Origin: Streptomyces sp. DH37
GTDB lineage: Bacteria > Actinomycetota > Actinomycetes > Streptomycetales > Streptomycetaceae
Assembly (NCBI RefSeq): GCF_029813835.1
Contig: NZ_JARVKV010000016.1
Coordinates: 27,629-91,628, forward strand
Direction of reading: 5' to 3'
DNA: 64,000 nt
Shown: positions 16,363 to 24,172 of the stretch, piece after piece
Position numbering within the stretch: the first letter of the stretch is position 1
Layout of the letters: every line of letters starts with the position of its first letter
The notes under the pieces: generated by a model
What the model saw: only the letters and a program-made list of their open reading frames with translations
Database searches by the model: none
What the model was told of the DNA's origin: nothing
Made by a program: the position numbers and the translations under genes

Positions 16363-17223
16363 ATGGCGCCGGCGCTCGTCCTGGTCCTCGCGCTGCTGGT
16401 CGGCGTCTGCCTCGGCCTGCTCGGGGGAGGCGGGTCGGTCCTGACCGTGCCGCTCCTGGTCTACGCCGCGGGCATGGACGCCAAGGAGGCCATCGCCACC
16501 TCGCTGTTCGTCGTCGGCGTCACCTCCGCCGTGGGCGTGGTCGGCCACGCCCGCGGCGGGCGGGTCCGCTGGCGCACCGGCGCCCTGTTCGGGGCGGCCG
16601 GCATGGCCGGCGCCTACGCCGGCGGGCTCGTCGGCGGCCGCGTCCCCGACGCCGTCCTGCTGGCCGCGTTCGCGGTCATGATGATCGCCACCGCCGCCGC
16701 CATGCTCCGGGGCCGTCGCGCCGCCGGTCCCGACCCGGCCCACCGGCAGCTCCCGGTGGGCCGGGTGCTGCTGGACGGAGCGGTCGTCGGCCTGGTCACC
16801 GGCCTGGTCGGCGCGGGCGGGGGCTTCCTCGTCGTCCCCGCCCTGGCCCTCCTGGGCGGACTGCCCATGCCGGTGGCCGTCGGCACCTCGCTGCTGGTCA
16901 TCGCGGTGAAGTCCGCCGCCGGATTCGCCGGCTACCTCTCCTCGGTCCCGGTCGACTGGACGACGGCCCTGGCCGTCACCGCCTCCGCGGTCGCCGGCAG
17001 CCTCGCCGGAGCCCGGCTGGCCGGGCGCGTCCCCGCCGACGTCCTCTCCCGGCTCTTCGCCTGGTCCGTCCTGGCCATGGGCGCCCTCGTCCTGCTCCAG
17101 CAGGCCCCCGCCGGCGTACGGCTGCCCGCGCTGGCCGTGGTCGCCTCGCTGGGCGCCGGAGCGGGCGTCTGCTACGGCTTCGTCGCCCGCTGCCCGCTGC
17201 GGCGCGCCGTGCACGGCACCTGA
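16363..17223 (+). CDS. TauE/SafE-family anion exporter
   Basis: A 286-aa membrane protein with two internally repeated halves. The first begins LLVGVCLGLLGGGGSVLTVP, the second GLVTGLVGAGGGFLVVPALA, the glycine-rich repeats typical of TauE/SafE sulfite or sulfoacetate exporters. Roughly eight hydrophobic segments are seen. As the third gene of the persulfide operon its likely cargo is sulfite or thiosulfate made by the CstB-like enzyme (inference from context). GTG 16354, overlapping the previous stop (GTGA), is an alternative start; ATG 16363 has GCAGGTG at good distance. A Cys near the C-terminus (VARCPLRRA) is unusual but not diagnostic. Confidence 0.86.
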   Translation: MAPALVLVLALLVGVCLGLLGGGGSVLTVPLLVYAAGMDAKEAIATSLFVVGVTSAVGVVGHARGGRVRWRTGALFGAAGMAGAYAGGLVGGRVPDAVLLAAFAVMMIATAAAMLRGRRAAGPDPAHRQLPVGRVLLDGAVVGLVTGLVGAGGGFLVVPALALLGGLPMPVAVGTSLLVIAVKSAAGFAGYLSSVPVDWTTALAVTASAVAGSLAGARLAGRVPADVLSRLFAWSVLAMGALVLLQQAPAGVRLPALAVVASLGAGAGVCYGFVARCPLRRAVHGT

Positions 17224-17265
17224 CCGCCCCGGCCCCGGTGCGCCGGACCGCCCCCGGCGGCGCGA

Positions 17266-18468
17266 CTAGCTCCGCGGGACGTCCTTGACGAACACGACGC
17301 CGTCGCTGTTCGCCAGGTGGGCCGGGTCGAGCGGGGCGTAGCCGAACCAGGGGGACACGCGGGGGGCCGGCCGCGTCTCGCCGAGGGCGGCGGCCAGCCG
17401 GGGGGCGTCGACGACGCAGCGGTCCTCCGGGAGGGCGTACAGGAGTCCTTCGACGGTGTCCGGCGGCGGGGCGCCCACCCCCCGGTGCCGGATCGTGCCG
17501 AGGGCCGTGGCCAGGAAGGCGTACTCCTCGCCCAGGCGGGCGCTCACGAGCGCGCCGGCGCTCCACCACTCCAGCGGCAGGCCGCCCATCCGCATCGTGC
17601 TCCTGTCCCGCTGGAGATGGGCGTTGTGGGCGTGGCCCAGCACCGGGCCCCGTTCGGCGACGGCGAGGAGGTTGTCGGCCATCATCCCGTCCCGCAGGCC
17701 CACCAGCCGCGTCATGCGGCTCGGTGAGGCGTCGGCCATCCAGAAGTGGTAGCGCAGCAGGCCGGTGGCGGTGCGCCCGTACAGGCGCGCCCGGTCCCAG
17801 TCGTCCCGCGAGGTCGCCGCGATCAGGTGCGGCGTCTGCGCGTCGAGCAGCGCCACCAGATCGTCGGCGATCAGCCGCAGCTCCCTGGCCTCGGCCGACT
17901 GCCCCACGGACCGGGACGGGTCCGTCATCGCGGCGGGATCGGTCCACCGCTCGTCGGCGCCGAGCAGGCGGTCGAGCGTTTCCGCGGTGCAGGGGAGCAG
18001 GCCCGCGTCCACCCGGGCCGAGAGGTGGCCGTGGAGCGCGGTGAGGGCCCGCCGGGGGCTCGCGGCGCCGGTGATCTCCAGCGGGCCGTCGAAACCGGCG
18101 AAGCGGAGCCGCTCGGAGGCGGGCCGGCCGTCGTTGTGGGCGCGCATCCAGCGCACGAGTTCGCGGTTGGCCGCGCAGGCGCCCCAGCCGTGGCTGAAGC
18201 CGCGCTCCATGACCTCGTCGAGGGTGCCCGCGCCCGAGGCGACGTAGTCGTCCACGACCAGGCCCGCCACGCAGTCGCTCTCGATCGCGATCGTCCGGTA
18301 GCCCTCCTGCTCGACGAGCTGCCGGAAGAGCTCGTTGCGCAGGCGGAGCAGGGCGTCCTCGCCGTGGGTGGGCTCGCCCAGGGCGAGCAGCCGCGGCCGG
18401 GCCGGAAGCAGCCCCATGACGGCGGCGGCCTCGACGGCATGGGCGGTGTCCTTGATGCCAGTAGCCAT
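17266..18468 (-). CDS. erythromycin esterase family protein
   Basis: A 400-aa protein with the family hallmarks: LALGEPTHGEDALLRLRNEL near the N-terminus (catalytic Glu-Pro-Thr-His-Gly), IAIESDCVAG, VMERGFSHGWGACAANRELV and GPVLGHAHNAHLQRD. Ere-type enzymes open the macrolide lactone, but many actinobacterial paralogues, often beside a MerR gene, have no demonstrated drug substrate. No signal peptide: cytoplasmic. It is divergent from a tandem-MerR regulator with 58 bases between, holding inverted repeats, so it is probably controlled by that regulator and by its ligand. Resistance is a possibility, not shown. Confidence 0.86.
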   Translation of the reverse strand: MATGIKDTAHAVEAAAVMGLLPARPRLLALGEPTHGEDALLRLRNELFRQLVEQEGYRTIAIESDCVAGLVVDDYVASGAGTLDEVMERGFSHGWGACAANRELVRWMRAHNDGRPASERLRFAGFDGPLEITGAASPRRALTALHGHLSARVDAGLLPCTAETLDRLLGADERWTDPAAMTDPSRSVGQSAEARELRLIADDLVALLDAQTPHLIAATSRDDWDRARLYGRTATGLLRYHFWMADASPSRMTRLVGLRDGMMADNLLAVAERGPVLGHAHNAHLQRDRSTMRMGGLPLEWWSAGALVSARLGEEYAFLATALGTIRHRGVGAPPPDTVEGLLYALPEDRCVVDAPRLAAALGETRPAPRVSPWFGYAPLDPAHLANSDGVVFVKDVPRS

Positions 18469-18472
18469 GCCC

Positions 18473-18502
18473 TCAACGCTATCGTTGAACTCTCGATTGA
18501 GA
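18473..18502. promoter_or_regulatory. divergent operator with two inverted repeats
   Basis: Between the esterase and MerR starts lie TCAACG-CTAT-CGTTGA (18473-18488) and TCTC-GATT-GAGA (18491-18502), back to back in an AT-rich island. MerR-family dimers bind such dyads in stretched promoter spacers; two dyads suit a protein with two MerR-type DNA-binding domains. Confidence 0.6.
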
Positions 18503-18526
18503 CTTTTGCGCGATAACGGCAGGACG

Positions 18527-19288
18527 ATGGGACGAAACCTTCAAAGTGGCAAGCGACTCAGGCCCGTTGATCTGGCGCGCGGGCACGGTCTGTCCACGCA
18601 GGCGGTCAGGAACTACGAGGAGGCCGGCATCCTTCCGGCCGCCGACCGCACGCCCCACGGCCACCGCGCCTACACCTCGCTGCACGCGGGGGCCCTGCGC
18701 GCGTTCCTCGCCCTGGTGCCCGGCCACGGCCACCGGACGGCGACGGCGATCATGCGGGCGGTGAACGAGGGCGCGACCGAGGAGGCGTTCCGCCTCATCG
18801 ACGAGAGCCACGCCCAGCTCCTCGACGACCGCCGGACCCTCCGGGCCGTGGAGAGCGCCCTCCGCGACCTGGAGCCCACTCCGGAGGCCGCCACGGCGTC
18901 CGGGCCCGGTGGGGGCTCCGCACCGGCCGCGGCGGCCCGGACCGGCGGCACGTTCATCGGACCGCTGGCGGGGAGGCTCGGCATCCGGCCCGCGACGCTG
19001 CGCACCTGGGAGCGCGCCGGGCTGGTGCGCCCGCGCCGCGACCCCCGGACCGGGTACCGCGTCTACGACGAGTCCGACGCGCGGGACGCCCGGCTGGTCC
19101 ACCAGCTCAGGCGGGGCGGCTACCTGCTGGAGCAGATCGCCCCGCTGATCGCCCAGGTGCGGGCGGCCGGCGGACTGGAACCGCTGGAGGCCGCGCTGCG
19201 CGACTGGCACGGCAGACTGTCCGCCCGCGGGCGGGCGATGCTGGCCGGGGCCGCCGAGCTGGAGGCGTACCTGCGCGAGCGCGGATGA
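18527..19288 (+). CDS. tandem-domain MerR-family regulator
   Basis: A 253-aa regulator with two MerR helix-turn-helix units in one chain. The first, residues about 10-55, has HGLSTQAVRNYEEAGILPAA; the second, about 145-190, has RLGIRPATLRTWERAGLVRP followed by TGYRVYDESDARDARLV. A linker rich in Ala/Gly/Pro separates them. Duplicated MerR proteins of this type (TioE-like) accompany erythromycin esterase homologues in streptomycetes. With both domains, one subunit could occupy a full operator. The ATG at 18527 is the first good start, with CAGGA close upstream. No metal-binding Cys pair is seen, so it is probably a drug or metabolite sensor. Confidence 0.84.
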   Translation: MGRNLQSGKRLRPVDLARGHGLSTQAVRNYEEAGILPAADRTPHGHRAYTSLHAGALRAFLALVPGHGHRTATAIMRAVNEGATEEAFRLIDESHAQLLDDRRTLRAVESALRDLEPTPEAATASGPGGGSAPAAAARTGGTFIGPLAGRLGIRPATLRTWERAGLVRPRRDPRTGYRVYDESDARDARLVHQLRRGGYLLEQIAPLIAQVRAAGGLEPLEAALRDWHGRLSARGRAMLAGAAELEAYLRERG

Positions 19289-19463
19289 GGCACCGGCGGC
19301 AACGGTCCCCGGTGCCCTGCCCGGACCCGGCGCCGGTTTCCGTTCCGGGATTCCCGGCCCCCGCACGCCGGGGTGCCGGCGGAATGTTCCGCGCCGTCCC
19401 GGCGTTGATCACCGCGCGGGGTATCGACCGGTACCACCCGGACACAACGGAAGGAACCGCCGT

Positions 19464-20163
<700 letters not shown>

Positions 20164-20261
20164 CGCCCCCGGCCCGGCGGCTCCCGGCCCGCCCGGGCGC
20201 CGGGGCGCGCGTCCGGGAACCGCCGGGAGGACGCCCCGGCCGTGCCCTGGCCATGCCCCGG

Positions 20262-21344
20262 TCACGCGCGCAGGTGCCGCACCACGATCCGGGCGCTGGT
20301 GGTGACCGGCACCGCGACCAGCATCCCGAGCACACCCGCCGCGACGCCCCCCGCCAGGACCACCAGGAGCACCACCAGCGGCGGCAGGCGGACCACCCGG
20401 CCCAGGGCCAGCGGCGCGACGACCTGGCTCTCCACCTGCTGGACGGCGGTGAGGGCCAGGGCCGCCCACAGCGCCTGCCACGGGTCGCCGGTCAGCAGGG
20501 CGATGGCGACGGCCAGCACGCCGCCCACGAGGGGCCCGACGAAGGGCACCAGGTTGGTGACCCCGGCGACCACGCCGACGAACAGCCAGTAGCGCAGCCC
20601 GACGGCCCACAGCGCCAGCGACGACGCCACGCCCACGAACGCGGCCACCAGCAGCTGCCCCCGCAGGTAGGCGCCGGTGGCCTCCGCGCACCGGGCGGCC
20701 ACGCCGATGATCTCCTCCCGCCTCCCCTCGGGGAGCAGACCGGCCGCCCAGCGCCTGATCCGGGGCAGGTCGGCGAGCGTGTAGAAGCCGATCACCACGC
20801 CCGCGAACGTCAGCACCAGGCCGAACCCGACCGCCGCGGCCCCCGAGCCGACACCGGACAGGAGGCCCGCGACGGAGTCGCGGTTCTCCTGCCGCCGCAG
20901 CCACCGCGTGACCGCCTCGCCGTCGAGCCGCACCCGCGCGTCCAGCCCCAGGCGCTCGGCCAGGACCCCCAGCTCGCGCTCCACTCCCTCCAGCGAGGTC
21001 GGCAGACCCGCGAGCACGGCGGAGACCTGCTCCAGCAGCAACGGGACGATCAGCAGGCCCGGCACGGCGACGGCCACGATCAGCCCGGTCACCACCAGGG
21101 CCGTGCCCAGCCCGCGGGGGACGCGCCGCCGCTCCAGCAGCCCGACCGGCGGAGCCAGCAGGTAGACGATCACCGCCGCGACGATGACCGGCCACAGCAG
21201 CGGCGCCAGCGGCCGGAGCACACGCAGGAGTCCCCAGAGCAGGACGGACAGACCGAGCACCGTCCAGACCGCCACCCCGGCGCGCAACCACCGGTCGTGG
21301 ACCCGGCCGGGAGCGCCGCGCCGGGCCGGAGAGGGGTGGGCCAC
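20262..21344 (-). CDS. AI-2E family transporter at the end of the Mrp operon
   Basis: A 360-aa membrane protein of the AI-2E (UPF0118/PerM) family: about eight hydrophobic segments, a central hydrophilic region (RLRRQENRDS...), and the conserved region VPFVGPLVGGVLAVAIAL followed by QQVESQVVAPLALGR. Some members of this family have been reported to work as Na+/H+ antiporters, others export the signal AI-2. It starts only 3 bases after the mrpG stop, so it belongs to the Mrp operon. That context favours a role in cation balance over quorum signalling; this is inference. Confidence 0.83.
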   Translation of the reverse strand: MAHPSPARRGAPGRVHDRWLRAGVAVWTVLGLSVLLWGLLRVLRPLAPLLWPVIVAAVIVYLLAPPVGLLERRRVPRGLGTALVVTGLIVAVAVPGLLIVPLLLEQVSAVLAGLPTSLEGVERELGVLAERLGLDARVRLDGEAVTRWLRRQENRDSVAGLLSGVGSGAAAVGFGLVLTFAGVVIGFYTLADLPRIRRWAAGLLPEGRREEIIGVAARCAEATGAYLRGQLLVAAFVGVASSLALWAVGLRYWLFVGVVAGVTNLVPFVGPLVGGVLAVAIALLTGDPWQALWAALALTAVQQVESQVVAPLALGRVVRLPPLVVLLVVLAGGVAAGVLGMLVAVPVTTSARIVVRHLRA

Positions 21345-21347
21345 GGT

Positions 21348-21692
21348 TCACCGCCCTCCGTCGCGCCGTGCGCCGCCCAGGTCGTCGCGGTGGGTGGACC
21401 GGGCCAGCGGCGCACCCGACCGGTACGCCGCGCGGCCCACCGCGTACGCCCCGAACGGGGTGGTGAGCAGTTGCAGCACCACCCCGAGCCCGAGGACGGC
21501 GGCGGTGAACACGCCGGGCATCAGGACGAAGACGCCCAGCAGGACGCACACCACGCCCAGCGCCGCCGCCTTGGCCACCGCGTTGGCCCGGTTGTAGGCG
21601 TCGGGCAGGCGTACCAGGCCCAGCGCGGCGACGGCCATCAGGGCGGTACCGGTGCCGGTGAGGGCGTGCCCGAGCAGGTCCTGCGCGGTCAT
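21348..21692 (-). CDS. mrpG: Mrp cation/H+ antiporter subunit G
   Basis: A 114-aa protein with three hydrophobic segments. GLVRLPDAYNRANAVAKAAALG is the conserved PhaG/MnhG/MrpG core, slightly altered from the usual RMHA. It is the smallest accessory subunit needed for the assembled antiporter. The ATG at 21692 overlaps the mrpF stop as ATGA; a GTG at 21701 is also in frame. The C-terminal 25 residues are charged and Arg rich. Confidence 0.85.
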   Translation of the reverse strand: MTAQDLLGHALTGTGTALMAVAALGLVRLPDAYNRANAVAKAAALGVVCVLLGVFVLMPGVFTAAVLGLGVVLQLLTTPFGAYAVGRAAYRSGAPLARSTHRDDLGGARRDGGR

Positions 21693-21946
21693 GACGACCA
21701 CCGCTCCAGCAGGTGGGCCACGGCGACGGTGGCCAGGAAGCCGACCAGTGTCGCGACGAGCACCAGGATCAGCACCGCGGGAGTGTCCAGCCGTACCGCC
21801 AGCAGGGCGACGGCCGCCACGAACACCACGAAGCCGAGGTCCACCGCGACCACCCGGTCGGCGTCCGTGGGCCCGGCCGCCATCCGCCAGACGGCCACGG
21901 CCATGACCACCGCGAGCACCCCGAGCAGGACGCCGGTCGCCGTCAT
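21689..21946 (-). CDS. mrpF: Mrp antiporter subunit F
   Basis: An 85-aa protein of three membrane helices with WRMAAGPTDADRVVAVDL, the MrpF/MnhF signature containing the conserved Pro-Thr-Asp-Arg. GAGGGAG lies 7 bases before the ATG at 21946, which itself overlaps the end of mrpE by four bases. Confidence 0.88.
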   Translation of the reverse strand: MTATGVLLGVLAVVMAVAVWRMAAGPTDADRVVAVDLGFVVFVAAVALLAVRLDTPAVLILVLVATLVGFLATVAVAHLLERWSS

Positions 21947-22344
21947 GGGTCTCCCTCCTCTTCCTCCGGGACCCGGGTCTGCCGGGACCGCAGCACCGTC
22001 AGCAGCCGGTCCTCCAGATCGGCGAGCTCGCCCAGGAAGCGGTCGGCGTCGGCCGCGTGCATCCCGTGGACGAACAGGGTCGGCGGCTCCGTGCGCACCT
22101 CCAGCACGAGCGTTCCCGGTGTCAGTGTGATCAGGTGCGCGAAGAGGGCGATCTCCGCCGGTGTCCGGCAGCGCAGCCGCATCCCGACGACGGCGGGAGC
22201 CAGCCCGCTGCCCGGCGTCACGATCTCCCGGGCCACGATCGCGTTGGCGTGCAGGAACCACACGCCGTAGTGGCCGGCGAAGGCCGCCGCCCGTGCGCCG
22301 CGGACGGCCGCGCCGCGCAGCCGGGCCGGGAGGCGTCCGGTCAC
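21943..22344 (-). CDS. mrpE: Mrp antiporter subunit E
   Basis: A 133-aa MrpE/MnhE protein. ITLTPGTLVLEV and FVHGMHAAD are the conserved C-terminal features. Only one clear hydrophobic segment (about residues 20-40) is visible, fewer than in Bacillus MrpE (158 aa), so this is a short form. It starts at GTG 22344 overlapping the mrpD stop (GTGA). The N-terminus is Arg/Ala rich. Confidence 0.82.
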   Translation of the reverse strand: MTGRLPARLRGAAVRGARAAAFAGHYGVWFLHANAIVAREIVTPGSGLAPAVVGMRLRCRTPAEIALFAHLITLTPGTLVLEVRTEPPTLFVHGMHAADADRFLGELADLEDRLLTVLRSRQTRVPEEEEGDP

Positions 22345-23822
22345 CGTGTCACCGCCCCCGCGTACGCCGAGACGTCCAGCAGTCCGCCGGCCGCCTCGGC
22401 GGCCGCGGTGAGCAGCGGCTGCGCCGCGATGCCGAACACCACGGACGGCACGGTGAGCACCAGCGCCGGGACGGCGAGCGCCGGCCGGACGGTGGTGCGG
22501 GCCAGCAGCCGGAGCGCGGACTCCTCCCGGGACAGGTCCTCACCGCCCCAGAAGGCTCCGGCCCAGATCTTGACCATGGAGACCAGGGTGAGGAAGCTGA
22601 CCCCGACGGCGATCCCGACGGCGAGGTGGTCGGCCTCGGCCGCGGCGGCGCGGATCAGGCCCAGCTTGGCGACGAAGCCGGACAGCGGCGGCAGCCCGGC
22701 CAGGGAGAGCGCCGAGACCAGGAACGCGGCGGCGAGCGGGGGCTCGCGCCGGGCGAGCGAGCCGACCCGGTCGAGCCGGTCGGTTCCGTAGGCGGTCTCC
22801 ACGGCGCCCGCGCACATCAGCAGCGCGGCCTTCACCAGCACGTACTGCACCAGGTAGAAGACCGCGGCGGTGAGGCCGGCGCGGGTGAACAGCGCCAGGC
22901 CGAGCAGGATGTAGCCGATCTGGCTCACCATGTGGAACGTCAGGACGCCCCGCATGCCCGGCTCCCCGACCGCGCCCAGGACCCCCACCACCATGGTCAG
23001 CAGGGCCGCCGCCATGATCAGCCAGCGCAGTCCCGTCCCGTCGTGGACGACCGCGTAGATCCGGATGATCCCGTACACCCCGACCTTGGTCAGCAGCCCG
23101 GAGAACAGGACGGTGACCGCGGGCGGGGCCTGCGGGTAGGTGCGGGGCAGCCAGCCGTGCAGCGGCACGACCGCCGCCTTGGCCGCCAGCGCGATGAGCA
23201 CCGCGCCGCAGGCCAGCGCCGCCGCGGTGCTCTGCCGTGCCGCCCCGGCCAGTTCCCCCAGGTTCACCGTCCCGGTGACGCCGTAGACCAGGCCGACGCC
23301 GGCGAGCAGGAGGGTGGAGGCCAGCAGGCTGAAGGTGAGGTAGATCCGTCCGGCGGCGGTCCGGGCGCGGCCGCCGCTCATCGTCAGCAGCGCGTACGAC
23401 GGCACGAGCATGACCTCGATGAAGACGAAGAGGTTGAACAGGTCCGCGGTGAGGAAGGCCCCGTACACCCCCGCCGAGAGGACCATGACCAGCGGGGCGA
23501 ACCGGGGACTCGCGTCGTCCCCGGTCCCGGCGGCGAAGGCGAGGCCGGCCAGCACCAGGACGGCGCTGACGCACAGCATGAGGGCGCTGAGCGCGTCGGC
23601 GGCGAACACGATCGCGAAACCCGGCGGCCATCCGCCCACGCTCAGGTGGCGGACCGTGCCGTCCAGGCTCCCGGCGAGCAGGACCGCGGACAGCAGGAGG
23701 ACCCCGGCGCTGACCGCCGACGCGGTCAGCCGGTGTGTCCGCCGGTCGCCGGGGTACGCCACGAGCGCGCCGGCCGCCAGCAGCGGAACGGCGACCGGAA
23801 GGATGAGCGCCGGGCCGCTCAC
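22341..23822 (-). CDS. mrpD: Mrp antiporter subunit D (NuoM/NuoN-like)
   Basis: A 493-aa protein with about 14 hydrophobic segments, homologous to complex I proton-pumping subunits. Key features are FIEVMLVPSYALL (conserved Glu in helix 5), ALAAKAAVVPLHGWLPRTYP (helix 7 Lys) and FHMVSQIGYILLGLALF. GTG start overlapping the mrpC stop as GTGA. Together with MrpA it forms the ion-translocating core. Confidence 0.9.
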   Translation of the reverse strand: MSGPALILPVAVPLLAAGALVAYPGDRRTHRLTASAVSAGVLLLSAVLLAGSLDGTVRHLSVGGWPPGFAIVFAADALSALMLCVSAVLVLAGLAFAAGTGDDASPRFAPLVMVLSAGVYGAFLTADLFNLFVFIEVMLVPSYALLTMSGGRARTAAGRIYLTFSLLASTLLLAGVGLVYGVTGTVNLGELAGAARQSTAAALACGAVLIALAAKAAVVPLHGWLPRTYPQAPPAVTVLFSGLLTKVGVYGIIRIYAVVHDGTGLRWLIMAAALLTMVVGVLGAVGEPGMRGVLTFHMVSQIGYILLGLALFTRAGLTAAVFYLVQYVLVKAALLMCAGAVETAYGTDRLDRVGSLARREPPLAAAFLVSALSLAGLPPLSGFVAKLGLIRAAAAEADHLAVGIAVGVSFLTLVSMVKIWAGAFWGGEDLSREESALRLLARTTVRPALAVPALVLTVPSVVFGIAAQPLLTAAAEAAGGLLDVSAYAGAVTR

Positions 23823-24172
23823 CGCGGGGACCCCTCGTCCGCCGGGGGCTCGGCGGGCCCGTCGCCGGGGCGGCCGCCGGATCCGGCGAAGCGCTCGGCG
23901 CGGGCCAGGCCCAGCAGGTACACGGTGATGCCGAAGGTGATGACGACGGCGGTGAGCACGAACGCCTGCGGCAGCGGGTCGGCCGTCCGCGCGGGGTCGC
24001 CGTCGCCGATCAGCGGGGGGTCGCGGCGCTCCGGGCCCCCGGCCGTCAGCAGCAGGAGGTTCACCGCGTGGCCCAGCAGCACGAACCCGAACGTGATCCG
24101 GACCAGACCGGGGCGCAGGACCATGAAGACTCCTCCCGCCGCCAGGACGCCGACGGCGAGCGCCGCCGTCAC
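23819..24172 (-). CDS. mrpC: Mrp antiporter subunit C (NuoK-like)
   Basis: A 117-aa NuoK-like protein with three hydrophobic segments; RITFGFVLLGHAVNLLLL and PLPQAFVLTAVVITFGIT carry the conserved MrpC features. A Pro/Gly-rich tail (GGRPGDGPAEPPADEG) follows the last helix. GTG start at 24172 overlaps the mrpA stop (GTGA). Confidence 0.88.
   Translation of the reverse strand: MTAALAVGVLAAGGVFMVLRPGLVRITFGFVLLGHAVNLLLLTAGGPERRDPPLIGDGDPARTADPLPQAFVLTAVVITFGITVYLLGLARAERFAGSGGRPGDGPAEPPADEGSPR

Noticed and set aside
19412..19440. Strong CstR operator before thioredoxin
   Set aside because: Only GGTA...TACC with weak G-tract symmetry is present; kept as a remark and not as a separate site.
21670..22130. 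Plus-strand frames over mrpE-G
   Set aside because: Shadows of the minus-strand antiporter subunits.
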